From: Lysobacter arvi
Lineage (GTDB): Bacteria > Pseudomonadota > Gammaproteobacteria > Xanthomonadales > Xanthomonadaceae
Length of the DNA stretch: 64,000 nucleotides
Direction of reading: 5' to 3'
Assembly: GCA_031216755.1 (NCBI GenBank)
Contig: JARUHG010000006.1
Span: 242,287-306,286, forward strand
Part shown: one piece after another, positions 25,887 to 35,696 of the stretch
Layout: each line of letters opens with the position of its first letter
Position numbering within the stretch: the stretch's first letter is position 1
Made by a program: the position numbers and the translations under genes
The notes under the pieces: generated by a model
Seen by the model: only the letters and a program-made list of their open reading frames with translations
What the model was told of the DNA's origin: nothing
The model's database searches: none

Positions 25887-26028
25887 GGTTCGCCCGTCTG
25901 CTCAGCCCCGCCGTCGGTCGAGCCGGGAGCGGCGCATGCACACGTCCCGCCTGCCTTCGCGGGGATGACATGAGGGACGCAATACGCTCTTCGACTCCCG
26001 AATCGCGAGTCCGCTAAAGTCGCGCCCC

Positions 26029-26448
26029 ATGCTGGAGATCACGCCCCGTCTGTCGATTCCCGACTCGGAACTGGTCGAGCGCTTCGTGCGCGCGTCCGGG
26101 CCGGGCGGGCAGAACGTCAATAAGGTCGCCACCGCGGTCGAGTTGCGCTTCGATATCGCCGGTTCCCCGTCGTTGCCCGACTCGCTGCGCGAACGCCTGC
26201 TGGCCCGCCGCGACCGCCGCATCACCGACGATGGCGTGCTGGTGATCAGCGCGCAGCGCTTCCGGACCCAGGAGCGCAACCGGGAGGACGCGCGCGAACG
26301 GCTCGCCGCGTTCATCGCCGCCGGCCTGCAGGTCGCCGCGCCGCGCATCGCCACCCGTCCGACGCGCGCATCGAAGGAGCGCCGCCTCAGCGGAAAGCGC
26401 GAACGCGGTACGATCAAGCGCGAGCGGACCCGGCGCGACTGGGACTGA
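26029..26448 (+). CDS. arfB: ArfB, ribosome rescue peptidyl-tRNA hydrolase
   Basis: A 139-residue release-factor-like protein. The catalytic GGQ is G26-G27-Q28 in ASGPGGQNVNK. The basic C-terminal tail (about 110-139, many Arg/Lys) enters the empty mRNA channel of stalled ribosomes. It frees the nascent chain on non-stop complexes. The length is right for ArfB (YaeJ). A TAAAGT box ends 8 bases before the ATG, so the message may have almost no leader. Confidence 0.93.
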   Translation: MLEITPRLSIPDSELVERFVRASGPGGQNVNKVATAVELRFDIAGSPSLPDSLRERLLARRDRRITDDGVLVISAQRFRTQERNREDARERLAAFIAAGLQVAAPRIATRPTRASKERRLSGKRERGTIKRERTRRDWD

Positions 26449-26505
26449 CCGAAGCAAGAGCCCTCGAAGGGCCGTACCGAACCACGCAGGATTCCAAGAG
26501 GGGAC

Positions 26506-27111
26506 ATGTCCGACGCCGCTTTTCCGGTGCTGCCGCTGCCGCCCAGCGCACCGCGCATCCACCGCAACGCCCTTGTTCGCTGGATCGGGCGGACCATCCT
26601 CCGGCTCGGCGGCTGGCGCATGGAAGGCGCGTTCCCGGACCTGCCCAAGTTGGTGCTGATCGGGGCGCCGCATTCGTCCAACTGGGATGGCGTGTGGGGC
26701 TTCGCGGCGCTGATGGCGCTCGGGCTGGACCTGAAGGTGCTCGGCAAGGACACGCTGCTCAAGGTCCCGGTGATGGGGCCGATCCTCAAGCGCCTGGGCG
26801 TGATCCCGGTGGACCGCAAGGCCGCGCAGGGCGTGGTCGAACAGGCCGCGCAGATGATCCGCAGCGCCGACCGCTTCTGGTACGGGCTGGCGCCGGAGGG
26901 CACGCGCAAGGTCGTGGAGAAGTGGAAGCCCGGCTTCTGGCGCATCGCCAAGGCCGCCGCCGTGCCGGTGGTGCCGGCGTACTTCCATTACGGGCGCCGG
27001 ATCATCGGCATCGGCGCGCCGTTCGAGCTGACCGACCATTACGAGTCGGACGTCGCGCGCATCCGCGAGTGGTATCGCAGCGTCTCCAACGGCAAGAACC
27101 ACGACGCCTGA
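26506..27111 (+). CDS. lysophospholipid acyltransferase family protein
   Basis: A 201-residue PlsC-like acyltransferase. The HX4D motif is H56-S-S-N-W-D61, followed by the LGVIPVDRKA block and APEGTRK (EGTR near 130). It probably transfers an acyl chain to a lysolipid or similar acceptor at the inner membrane. It is shorter than PlsC and lacks a clear N-terminal membrane helix. An AAGAGGGGAC ribosome site lies just before ATG 26506. It follows arfB by 57 bases. Confidence 0.82.
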   Translation: MSDAAFPVLPLPPSAPRIHRNALVRWIGRTILRLGGWRMEGAFPDLPKLVLIGAPHSSNWDGVWGFAALMALGLDLKVLGKDTLLKVPVMGPILKRLGVIPVDRKAAQGVVEQAAQMIRSADRFWYGLAPEGTRKVVEKWKPGFWRIAKAAAVPVVPAYFHYGRRIIGIGAPFELTDHYESDVARIREWYRSVSNGKNHDA

Positions 27112-27151
27112 TCCTCACGCCGCGGTGAGGTCGCTGATCGCGGCTTGAACG

Positions 27152-28120
27152 TCAGCGTTCGGACGGACCGGTCGAGTAATAATCCTCGCGTTCGAACAGC
27201 GCGGGCTTTATAAGCTCGACAAATGCCCGGGCCTGCGGGGATAAATACTTCCCCTTTCGGACCACGACGCCATAGGTGCGCGACGGGAAATACTCGGCCA
27301 GCGAGCGCGCGCACAGCCGCTCGCGGTCCGCCTCGGTCAGGCAGATCGCCGTGACGATGCTGATGCCGAGCCCCATCGCCACGTACTGCTTGATCACCTC
27401 CCAGCCGCCAACCTCCAGCGCCACGGTGTACGGCACGCGGTTCTGCTGGAACACCAGGTCGATCAGGCGATAGGTCGTGAGCCGCTGCGGCGGCAGGATC
27501 AGGCCGTAGGGCGACAGATCGTCCAGCGTGATCGAGGCCTTCTGTGCCAGGGGATGGTCGCGGGGGGTGATCAGCATCGGCTCGAACCGGTAGACGGGCT
27601 CGTAGCTCAGGTCCGCCGGCACGTCGAGCATCGAACCGACCGCCAGGTCCACGCCGTCCGAGCGCAGCAGATCCAGGCCGCCGGCGCCGGTGACGTTGTG
27701 CAGGCTCAGCCGCACCTCGGGGTGCGTGGCGCGAAAGGCCTCCACGATCCGCGGCAGCAGATAGAGGATGGTCGAACTGCCCGCTGCGACGTTCAGCTCG
27801 CCCGCATCCAGGCCGCGAATGCGCTCGTGGAAGGTCGAATCCAGGCCGTCGAGCCCTTCGACGAGCGGGCGGGCGAGGTCGTACAGCTCCTGGCCCTCGC
27901 GCGTCAGGGTGATCCGGCGCCCGCTGCGCTCCAGCAACCGCACTCCCATTTCCCGCTCCAGCGCCTGCAACTGCAGGGTCACGGCGGGCTGGCTGAGATA
28001 CAGCGCCTCGGCCGCACGCGAGACGGAGCCCAGCCGCGCCGTCTGGCAGAAGGCGCGAAGCGGCTTCAGGCGGTCGCCCTTGTAGGCGAAACGGGGCGTC
28101 CCGGGGGCGCTGGAGCTCAT
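27152..28120 (-). CDS. LysR-type regulator, CysB-like, beside glyoxylate shunt
   Basis: A 322-residue LysR regulator. The helix-turn-helix is at about 18-76 (GSVSRAAEALYLSQPAVTLQLQALE), and the substrate-binding domain, of CysB-like type, covers about 105-305. It is divergent from aceB across a 110-base AT-rich gap, the standard place for a LysR protein controlling its neighbour. It therefore probably regulates malate synthase and isocitrate lyase. The effector is unknown. Confidence 0.85.
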   Translation of the reverse strand: MSSSAPGTPRFAYKGDRLKPLRAFCQTARLGSVSRAAEALYLSQPAVTLQLQALEREMGVRLLERSGRRITLTREGQELYDLARPLVEGLDGLDSTFHERIRGLDAGELNVAAGSSTILYLLPRIVEAFRATHPEVRLSLHNVTGAGGLDLLRSDGVDLAVGSMLDVPADLSYEPVYRFEPMLITPRDHPLAQKASITLDDLSPYGLILPPQRLTTYRLIDLVFQQNRVPYTVALEVGGWEVIKQYVAMGLGISIVTAICLTEADRERLCARSLAEYFPSRTYGVVVRKGKYLSPQARAFVELIKPALFEREDYYSTGPSER

Positions 28121-28230
28121 CCTGCGAGCCTCGTATTAGTTGCTTAAATGATATGCATTGATAAACCTTCATTGTCAAATAACAAACGCCAGCGCATGGT
28201 GGCCCTCCACGGTTACCACGGAGTTACAGC
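28121..28230. promoter_or_regulatory. divergent LysR/aceB control region
   Basis: 110 bases, clearly AT-richer than the surroundings between 28133 and 28187. On the minus strand TTGACA (28178-28173) is a good -35 for the LysR gene, with an AT-rich stretch (ATATCATTT) in the -10 zone. Several T-N11-A-type motifs could be LysR sites, but none stands out. Confidence 0.45.
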
Positions 28231-29838
<1,608 letters not shown>

Positions 29839-29905
29839 TTCCGCTTCACCCCTGCACGAATCCGCTGTTCCGCACTTCCCTCATCGAAACGAAAGGAACG
29901 CCGCC

Positions 29906-31207
29906 ATGAGTACCCCGCTGCAGACCGCCGAACAACTTCGCCACGACTGGGCGACCAACCCGCGCTGGGCCGGCATCACCCGCCCGTACTGCCCGCAGGA
30001 CGTCGTGCGTCTGCGCGGCACCGTGCAGGTGGAGCACTCCATCGCGAAGCTCGGCGCGCAGAAGCTGTGGAACTCGCTGCACACCGAGCCGTTCGTCAAC
30101 GCGCTCGGCGCGCTCACGGGCAACCAGGCGATGCAGCAGGTGAAGGCCGGCCTGAAGGCGATCTACCTGTCCGGCTGGCAGGTGGCGGCCGATGCCAACA
30201 TCGCCGGCGAGATGTACCCGGACCAGTCGCTGTACCCGGCCAACTCCGTCCCGCAGGTCGTGCGCCGGATCAACAACACGCTGCTGCGCGCCGATCAGAT
30301 CCAGTGCGCGGAAGGCACCGGCGACGTCGACTTCCTGCAGCCGATCGTTGCCGACGCGGAAGCCGGCTTCGGCGGCGTGCTCAATGCGTTCGAATTGATG
30401 AAGGGCATGATCGAAGCCGGCGCGGCCGGCGTGCATTTCGAAGACCAGCTCGCCAGCGTGAAGAAGTGCGGCCACATGGGCGGCAAGGTGCTGGTGCCCA
30501 CGCGCGAGGCCGTCGAGAAGCTGGTCGCCGCGCGCCTGGCCGCCGACGTCATGGGCGTGCCGACGCTGATCGTCGCGCGCACCGATGCCGAAGCCGCCGA
30601 TCTGATCACCTCCGACATCGACGACAACGACAAGCCGTTCTGCACCGGCGAGCGCACCGTCGAAGGTTTCTACAAGACGCGCAAGGGCCTGGACCAGGCG
30701 ATCAGCCGCGGCCTTGCGTATGCGCCGTACGCCGACCTGGTGTGGTGCGAAACCGGCAAGCCGGACCTTGAATTCGCACGCAAGTTCGCCGAGGCGATCC
30801 ACGCGAAGTTCCCCGGCAAGCTGCTGGCCTACAACTGCTCGCCGAGCTTCAACTGGAAGAAGAACCTGGACGACGCGACCATCGCGAAGTTCCAGAAGGA
30901 AATCGCCTCGTACGGATACAAGTTCCAGTTCATCACGCTGGCCGGCTTCCACAGCCTGAACTACGGCATGTTCAACCTGGCCCACGGGTATGCGCGCCGC
31001 CAGATGAGCGCGTTCGTCGAACTGCAGGAAGCCGAGTTCGCCGCCGCCGAAAAGGGCTTCACCGCGGTGAAGCACCAGCGCGAGGTCGGCACCGGCTATT
31101 TCGATGCGGTGACGCAGACGATCCAGGGCGGGCAGTCGTCGACCGTCGCGCTGAAGGGCTCGACCGAAGAGGAGCAGTTCCACGAGAAGCGGGCCGCCGC
31201 TGCCTAA
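29906..31207 (+). CDS. aceA: isocitrate lyase
   Basis: A 433-residue enzyme that cleaves isocitrate to succinate and glyoxylate, allowing growth on acetate and fatty acids. The active-site KKCGH is at 186-190, with the metal-binding DAEAGFGG just before it and the [12 protein letters not shown] block near 312. The length equals the short enterobacterial type. It follows aceB on the same strand with a GAAAGGAACG ribosome site. A convergent-looking repeat-rich gap of 272 bases follows. Confidence 0.97.
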   Translation: MSTPLQTAEQLRHDWATNPRWAGITRPYCPQDVVRLRGTVQVEHSIAKLGAQKLWNSLHTEPFVNALGALTGNQAMQQVKAGLKAIYLSGWQVAADANIAGEMYPDQSLYPANSVPQVVRRINNTLLRADQIQCAEGTGDVDFLQPIVADAEAGFGGVLNAFELMKGMIEAGAAGVHFEDQLASVKKCGHMGGKVLVPTREAVEKLVAARLAADVMGVPTLIVARTDAEAADLITSDIDDNDKPFCTGERTVEGFYKTRKGLDQAISRGLAYAPYADLVWCETGKPDLEFARKFAEAIHAKFPGKLLAYNCSPSFNWKKNLDDATIAKFQKEIASYGYKFQFITLAGFHSLNYGMFNLAHGYARRQMSAFVELQEAEFAAAEKGFTAVKHQREVGTGYFDAVTQTIQGGQSSTVALKGSTEEEQFHEKRAAAA

Positions 31208-31301
31208 GGTCTGGAACTGTCAGCTTCGCAAGTCGATTCGAAGCGGCCTCGTCCTTCCCGCGCGCCAGAGTAGGGCGGCGGACAAGGGCGGAGCGACGGG
31301 A

Positions 31302-31325
31302 CCCCTCTCTGGCGCCGGAGAGGGG
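31302..31325. repeat. intergenic palindromic repeat
   Basis: CCCCTCTC (31302-31309) and GAGAGGGG (31318-31325) enclose an 8-base loop that contains GGCGCC. It lies in the 272-base gap between aceA and the GGDEF gene. The rest of the gap is GC-rich and shows no gene. Confidence 0.5.
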
Positions 31326-31479
31326 CTTCGCTCCCTCGAGGAAGGGCGACCGCCGGAGCCCGTGCGACCGCGCCCTGCCGCCATTCAGCACGGGCCCGTC
31401 CGCTCGGCCCGCTGTCCCGCGTTAGACATTCAGTTCCGGTGCTATTCTCCAGCCTCCCCAGGGACTGGGCCCTCGTTGG

Positions 31480-32532
31480 ATGACTCGCGACAGCGCCGCG
31501 TCCCTCCGGACGCGCGATTCCATCAACTCCGGCAAGTACGGCTCGGCGCCTGCGGACGTGGCGACGGCGGTGCTTACCGAAGCGGAATACGAGCTGTTCG
31601 CCGAACTGGGGCGTCCCCGCCGCGTCGAAGCCGGGCAACTGCTGTTCCGCCGGGGTGAACTGGGCACGACGATGTTCGTCATCGCCCGCGGCGTGGTCGA
31701 CCTCGACTTCGGCGACGACCTGGTCGGCAAGCGCCTGGGCCCGAGTGAATTCTTCGGCGAGCTCGGCCTGCTGATCGGCGACCACGTTCGCAGCGCCGAT
31801 GCCGTGGCTGCCAGCGACGGCCTGCTGATCGAACTGCGCCACGAAGAGTTCCAGCGTCTGGTCGATCGCGATCCGGGCCTGGTGTCGTACTTCCTGCGCC
31901 GCGCGATCCTGCGCGTGGTGCTGAACGAGCAGAGCCTGATCCGTCGCCTGCGCCGTCGCAACGAAGAACTGCAGTCCGCGCTGGACAGCCTGTACGCGGC
32001 GACGCACCAGCTCACCCAGACCGAAGAGCTCGTCCGCACCGACGAACTCACCCGCCTGTACAACCGGCGTGGCCTCACGCTGCACCTGCAGGAACGCCGC
32101 GAAGTGGCTGCGCACCGCAGCATGGGCCTGCTGCTGGTGGACTGCGACCGCTTCAAGCAGGTCAACGACGACCACGGCCACCTCATCGGTGACCGCGTGC
32201 TGCAGGGCGTGGCGAACATCCTCCGCTCGGTCGCGGGTCCGGAGGACTTCGCCTGCCGCCTCGGCGGCGACGAGTTCTGCCTGCTGGTCGCAGCCGACGA
32301 GCGCGAGGAGGTGATGCGCTTCGGCGACTTCATCGTCTCCACCGCGCAGGGCCTGATGCAGATGTCGCACGGCACGCCGCTGATGTGCCCGCTGAGCGTC
32401 GGAGCCTGCCTGATCGACCCCACGCGCGACTGGAACGACGGATACGCCCACGCCGATGCGGCGCTGTACCAGGCCAAGCGCCTGGGCGGCAACCGCGTGC
32501 ACTGGCACGACATCGAACTGACTTCGGCCTGA
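31480..32532 (+). CDS. cyclic nucleotide-binding domain plus GGDEF diguanylate cyclase
   Basis: A 350-residue soluble protein. The cNMP-binding domain covers about 30-140, with the phosphate-binding cassette FFGELGLL..DHVRSA at 91-106. A short coiled linker (150-185) leads to the GGDEF domain at about 186-345. The signature is intact (R260-L-G-G-D-E-F), so it can probably make cyclic di-GMP. The inhibitory RxxD site is absent at the expected place (PEDF at 254-257), so product feedback is unlikely. A TATTCT box sits 31 bases upstream. The class III cyclase gene starts 22 bases downstream, an obvious candidate source of the nucleotide that its sensor domain would bind. Confidence 0.88.
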   Translation: MTRDSAASLRTRDSINSGKYGSAPADVATAVLTEAEYELFAELGRPRRVEAGQLLFRRGELGTTMFVIARGVVDLDFGDDLVGKRLGPSEFFGELGLLIGDHVRSADAVAASDGLLIELRHEEFQRLVDRDPGLVSYFLRRAILRVVLNEQSLIRRLRRRNEELQSALDSLYAATHQLTQTEELVRTDELTRLYNRRGLTLHLQERREVAAHRSMGLLLVDCDRFKQVNDDHGHLIGDRVLQGVANILRSVAGPEDFACRLGGDEFCLLVAADEREEVMRFGDFIVSTAQGLMQMSHGTPLMCPLSVGACLIDPTRDWNDGYAHADAALYQAKRLGGNRVHWHDIELTSA

Positions 32533-32554
32533 GCCGACGGAGCGGAAGGACGCG

Positions 32555-35179
32555 ATGAACGAGATGACCCATCGCCCCTCGATCGAAGCGCCACAGCTGC
32601 GCACGCTGCTGCTGACCGATCTGTGCGATTCGACCACGCTGGTCGAGCGCATCGGCGACGTGCAGGCGGCCACGCTGTTCCGCGACCACGATCGACTGGT
32701 GCTGGATCTGCAGCAGCGCTGGCGCGGCCGGTTGATCGACCGGTCCGACGGCCTGCTGCTGCTGTTCGAACGCCCGATCGACGGCCTGGGCTTCGCGCTC
32801 GACTACGTGCGGGAATTGCGCGAGATGGGCGATGCGCGCCGACTCGAACTGCGCGCGCGCGCCGGGCTCCACGTCGGCGAAGTGCTCACCTGGCGCAACA
32901 GCGACGAAGCCGTGCAGGTCGGCGCCAAGCCTTTGGAAGTCGAAGGTCTCGCCAAACCCATGGCCGCGCGCCTGATGGCGATGGCGCGTCCCGGGCAGAT
33001 CCTGCTGTCGGCCGTCGCCGAACCGCTGGCCCATCGCGCCGCGCGCGAACTGGGCGAACGCGGCCAGCACCTGCTGTGGAAGTCGCACGGCCGCTGGCGC
33101 TTCAAGGGCGTGCCCGACGGCCAGCAGATCTACGAAGTCGGCGAGCCCGGCATCGCGCCGCTGCGCATGCCGCCGAACACGCCCAAGGCCTGGCGCGACC
33201 TGCCGCTGTGGCGTCGCCCTGCCGCGCTCGCTGCCGAGGCCGCGATCATCGCGGGCATCGGCGTGGGCGTGTGGTTGATCACACGGCCTGCGCCGGCGAT
33301 CGCGTTCAACCAGCGCGACTGGGTTGTCGTTGCCGATCTTCGCAACCTCACCGGCCAGAGCGTGCTCGACGACTCGCTCGAACAGGCGTTCCGCATCAGC
33401 CTGGAGCAGTCGCGCTACGTCAACGTGCTCAGCGACCTGAAGGCGCGCGACACGCTCGCGCGCATGCAGCTCAAGCCCGACACCATCCTCGACCGCGCCA
33501 TCGCTTCGGAAATCGCCCTGCGTGATGGAGCGCGTGCGGTGATCCTGCCCACCGTGGCCGAAGTGGGCGGTAAGGTGCGCGTCAGTGCGGAGATCATCGA
33601 TCCGCATACGCAGACGACGATCTATGCCGAATCAACCGAAGGCGTCGGAGCCGAGTCGACGCTGACATCCATCGATTCGGTGACAAGTGTCCTACGCGAG
33701 CGACTCGGAGAGCAGCTTGCCTCTATAAAGGATGATTCAGCGCCCCTGCCAACGGTCACCACCGGAAGCCTCGACGCGTTGCGGGCATTCGGCCTCGGTC
33801 AGCGCTCGCTTTCGCGCGGCGACTACAACGAGGCCCAGCAATTCTTCGAACGCGCGACCGCCCTTGACCCGAAGTTCGCGTTGGCCTGGCTGGGGCAAGT
33901 GCGTGTCACCTTCGGCAAGGAAGACCTGAACAAGGCGCTCATGCCGCTCCGCGAGGCTCAGAAATTCCGAGACCACCTGGCGCCGCGCGAACGCATGTAT
34001 CTCGATGCGTGGTCGGCGCGGTTTGACGCACCGGCGAAGGCCGCAGCGAAGTGGATCGAACTGGCGAAGGTCTATCCTGACTACCACCCGGCCCAGGGCA
34101 ACGCTGCCCTATGGCTCTACGAGGACAACCGTTACGAAGAAGCGTTGCCTTATGCGAAGGCCGCGACTTCCGAACAATACGAATACATCGGCAGCAACCT
34201 CGATATCCTCGGACGCCTCCAATTGGCGACTGAAAGATACGCCGATGCTTCCACCTCGTTCGATCGTGCGGTCGCGCTGGGGCGCCAGGGCAGTCTTCGC
34301 AGGCAGGCTGCACTGAGTGCCACGCAACGACGCTACGACAGCGCCGAAAAGGCGCTGCAGAAGGTCTCGCTGCAGGACCTCCACGGCTACATCGAAAAGG
34401 TGTCGGTCGCCGTGGACAGGGCCGACTGGAACCAGGCGCAAAAGTCGGCTCGAATCGCACTGAAGATGGCAGAGGAGGCTGGTGGCTTCGATGCTCGCGC
34501 CTTCCTGATCCCTGCTGCTACCGCGAGCTGGCTGGCCGACGACGAGTCCGGTGCCAGACGTATGGCTCGGCAGGCCGCGGAGCGAGCGATACTGGCCTTG
34601 AACGACAGCGCCAACCCGTATGCGGAAGATGACGCCGCGCTCGCCATTGGGGCCGCGCTGATTGCATTGCGTGTCGGCGACGATTCCGTGGCGGCCAAGG
34701 TGGATAAAGCGCTGCAGCGCCGATCTTCCCTCATGGTCGCGACCAGCCTGCGCGAGCTCTCCGACGTGATGCGCGCCGCCCGACTGCGTGCTCAGAAGAA
34801 GCCCAAGGAAGCGCTGACGCTGCTACGCCCATATCTGACGGGCAACGAGCGGTACCAGACGAGGGTGGTCCTGATGCACGCTGCCGCGGATGCCGGCGAG
34901 TTCGCCGAAGCCGTCGAACACGCCCAGTGGTTGCAACGTAAGCGAGGCGCGGCCTTCATGGAACTCAAGTGCGGCCAGTGCCTGCAGGCGCTGAATGTGG
35001 CCGACAGCAACATCGCTGCGCTGTTGGAAGCGCAGTTCCTGAAAAGAATGGGTAAGGCGAACGAGGCCAATGCCAAGCTGAAGAGCTTCGACGCCTGGTG
35101 GGCGACCGAAGCCCTTCCGAGTTACCTGCGCACCCAGCGCGAGTCAGCGGTGACCACGTCCAGGTTGGGAACGGTCTGA
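32555..35179 (+). CDS. class III cyclase-membrane-TPR protein of peptide-modification system
   Basis: An 874-residue protein. A class III nucleotide cyclase domain lies at about 15-195, one transmembrane helix at about 224-243, a TolB-like domain at about 250-390 and TPR-like helices to the end. Metal aspartates are in place (D22 in LLTDLCDSTT; D65 in RSDGLLLLF), as is GLHVGEV. The position of the purine-selecting lysine and the transition-state asparagine look replaced (IDRSDG; KPMAARL), so activity is uncertain. This build matches what I recall being named 'putative peptide modification system cyclase'. From about 33,600 the sequence is less GC-rich and uses rarer codons (ATA, TTG, GAT) than its first third. 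Its last 58 bases overlap the precursor gene on the other strand. Confidence 0.8.
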   Translation: MNEMTHRPSIEAPQLRTLLLTDLCDSTTLVERIGDVQAATLFRDHDRLVLDLQQRWRGRLIDRSDGLLLLFERPIDGLGFALDYVRELREMGDARRLELRARAGLHVGEVLTWRNSDEAVQVGAKPLEVEGLAKPMAARLMAMARPGQILLSAVAEPLAHRAARELGERGQHLLWKSHGRWRFKGVPDGQQIYEVGEPGIAPLRMPPNTPKAWRDLPLWRRPAALAAEAAIIAGIGVGVWLITRPAPAIAFNQRDWVVVADLRNLTGQSVLDDSLEQAFRISLEQSRYVNVLSDLKARDTLARMQLKPDTILDRAIASEIALRDGARAVILPTVAEVGGKVRVSAEIIDPHTQTTIYAESTEGVGAESTLTSIDSVTSVLRERLGEQLASIKDDSAPLPTVTTGSLDALRAFGLGQRSLSRGDYNEAQQFFERATALDPKFALAWLGQVRVTFGKEDLNKALMPLREAQKFRDHLAPRERMYLDAWSARFDAPAKAAAKWIELAKVYPDYHPAQGNAALWLYEDNRYEEALPYAKAATSEQYEYIGSNLDILGRLQLATERYADASTSFDRAVALGRQGSLRRQAALSATQRRYDSAEKALQKVSLQDLHGYIEKVSVAVDRADWNQAQKSARIALKMAEEAGGFDARAFLIPAATASWLADDESGARRMARQAAERAILALNDSANPYAEDDAALAIGAALIALRVGDDSVAAKVDKALQRRSSLMVATSLRELSDVMRAARLRAQKKPKEALTLLRPYLTGNERYQTRVVLMHAAADAGEFAEAVEHAQWLQRKRGAAFMELKCGQCLQALNVADSNIAALLEAQFLKRMGKANEANAKLKSFDAWWATEALPSYLRTQRESAVTTSRLGTV

Positions 35180-35469
35180 TTCAAGCCCCTTAGCAGCATC
35201 GTGCGAATTTCCTCTCGTGCGGCCTTGACCACTTCCTTCGAGACCAGGTCACGTACCTTGCAATCCCGGAACGGCTCCATCGCGACCGCCGGAGACACTT
35301 CGCCGCACGCCGTCATCTGGCCTGGTGTCGGCGCGTCATAGCCGATCGAGCGCAGCGCGGCGAGGTGATCGCGCTGGAAGCGCTCGCGGAACAGGTCGTC
35401 GGTGCTCAAAAGGTCCAGGAGCCGGTCGGCCAGGGCCGGGTCCAGCGGTGCGGTCAGCGGCTTGTTCAT
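35122..35469 (-). CDS. putative ribosomally made, modified peptide precursor
   Basis: A 115-residue protein starting MNKPLTAPLDPALADRLL. Residues 10-45 look like a Nif11/NHLP-type RiPP leader: a short amphipathic helix, then DLFRERFQRDHLAALRSIGY, matching the common F-x(n)-dP-x-AL-x-x-G pattern. After it come TPGQMTACGEVSP, Cys55, FRDCKV with Cys70, and a charged C-terminal helix. There is no signal peptide and no double-glycine cleavage site. It lies between the cyclase and the dehydrogenase but on the opposite strand. It corresponds to the family I recall as 'putative modified peptide'. The modification and the core region are unknown. ATG 35469 is chosen; the frame has only ATT further up. 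Confidence 0.7.
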   Translation of the reverse strand: MNKPLTAPLDPALADRLLDLLSTDDLFRERFQRDHLAALRSIGYDAPTPGQMTACGEVSPAVAMEPFRDCKVRDLVSKEVVKAAREEIRTMLLRGLNQTVPNLDVVTADSRWVRR

Positions 35470-35696
35470 CCCCAATCTTCCCCGTCAAAGAGCCCGTTGC
35501 GGGCCAATCCGGCAAAATCTAACCGGTATGTGCGTGCGGTCACAACCGCGGCGGCAAGCCCGCCGACGTGCGGAGCGCAAGCGGTCGAACCGGCTCGGAA
35601 AACGTGCCCGCCACATGCAGGCAAGGGGCGCGAGCTCGCCTCTTTCCGGAATCCGCGCCCGCAAGCAAAGTAGCGTCTACGTCGAAGGGGACAGGC

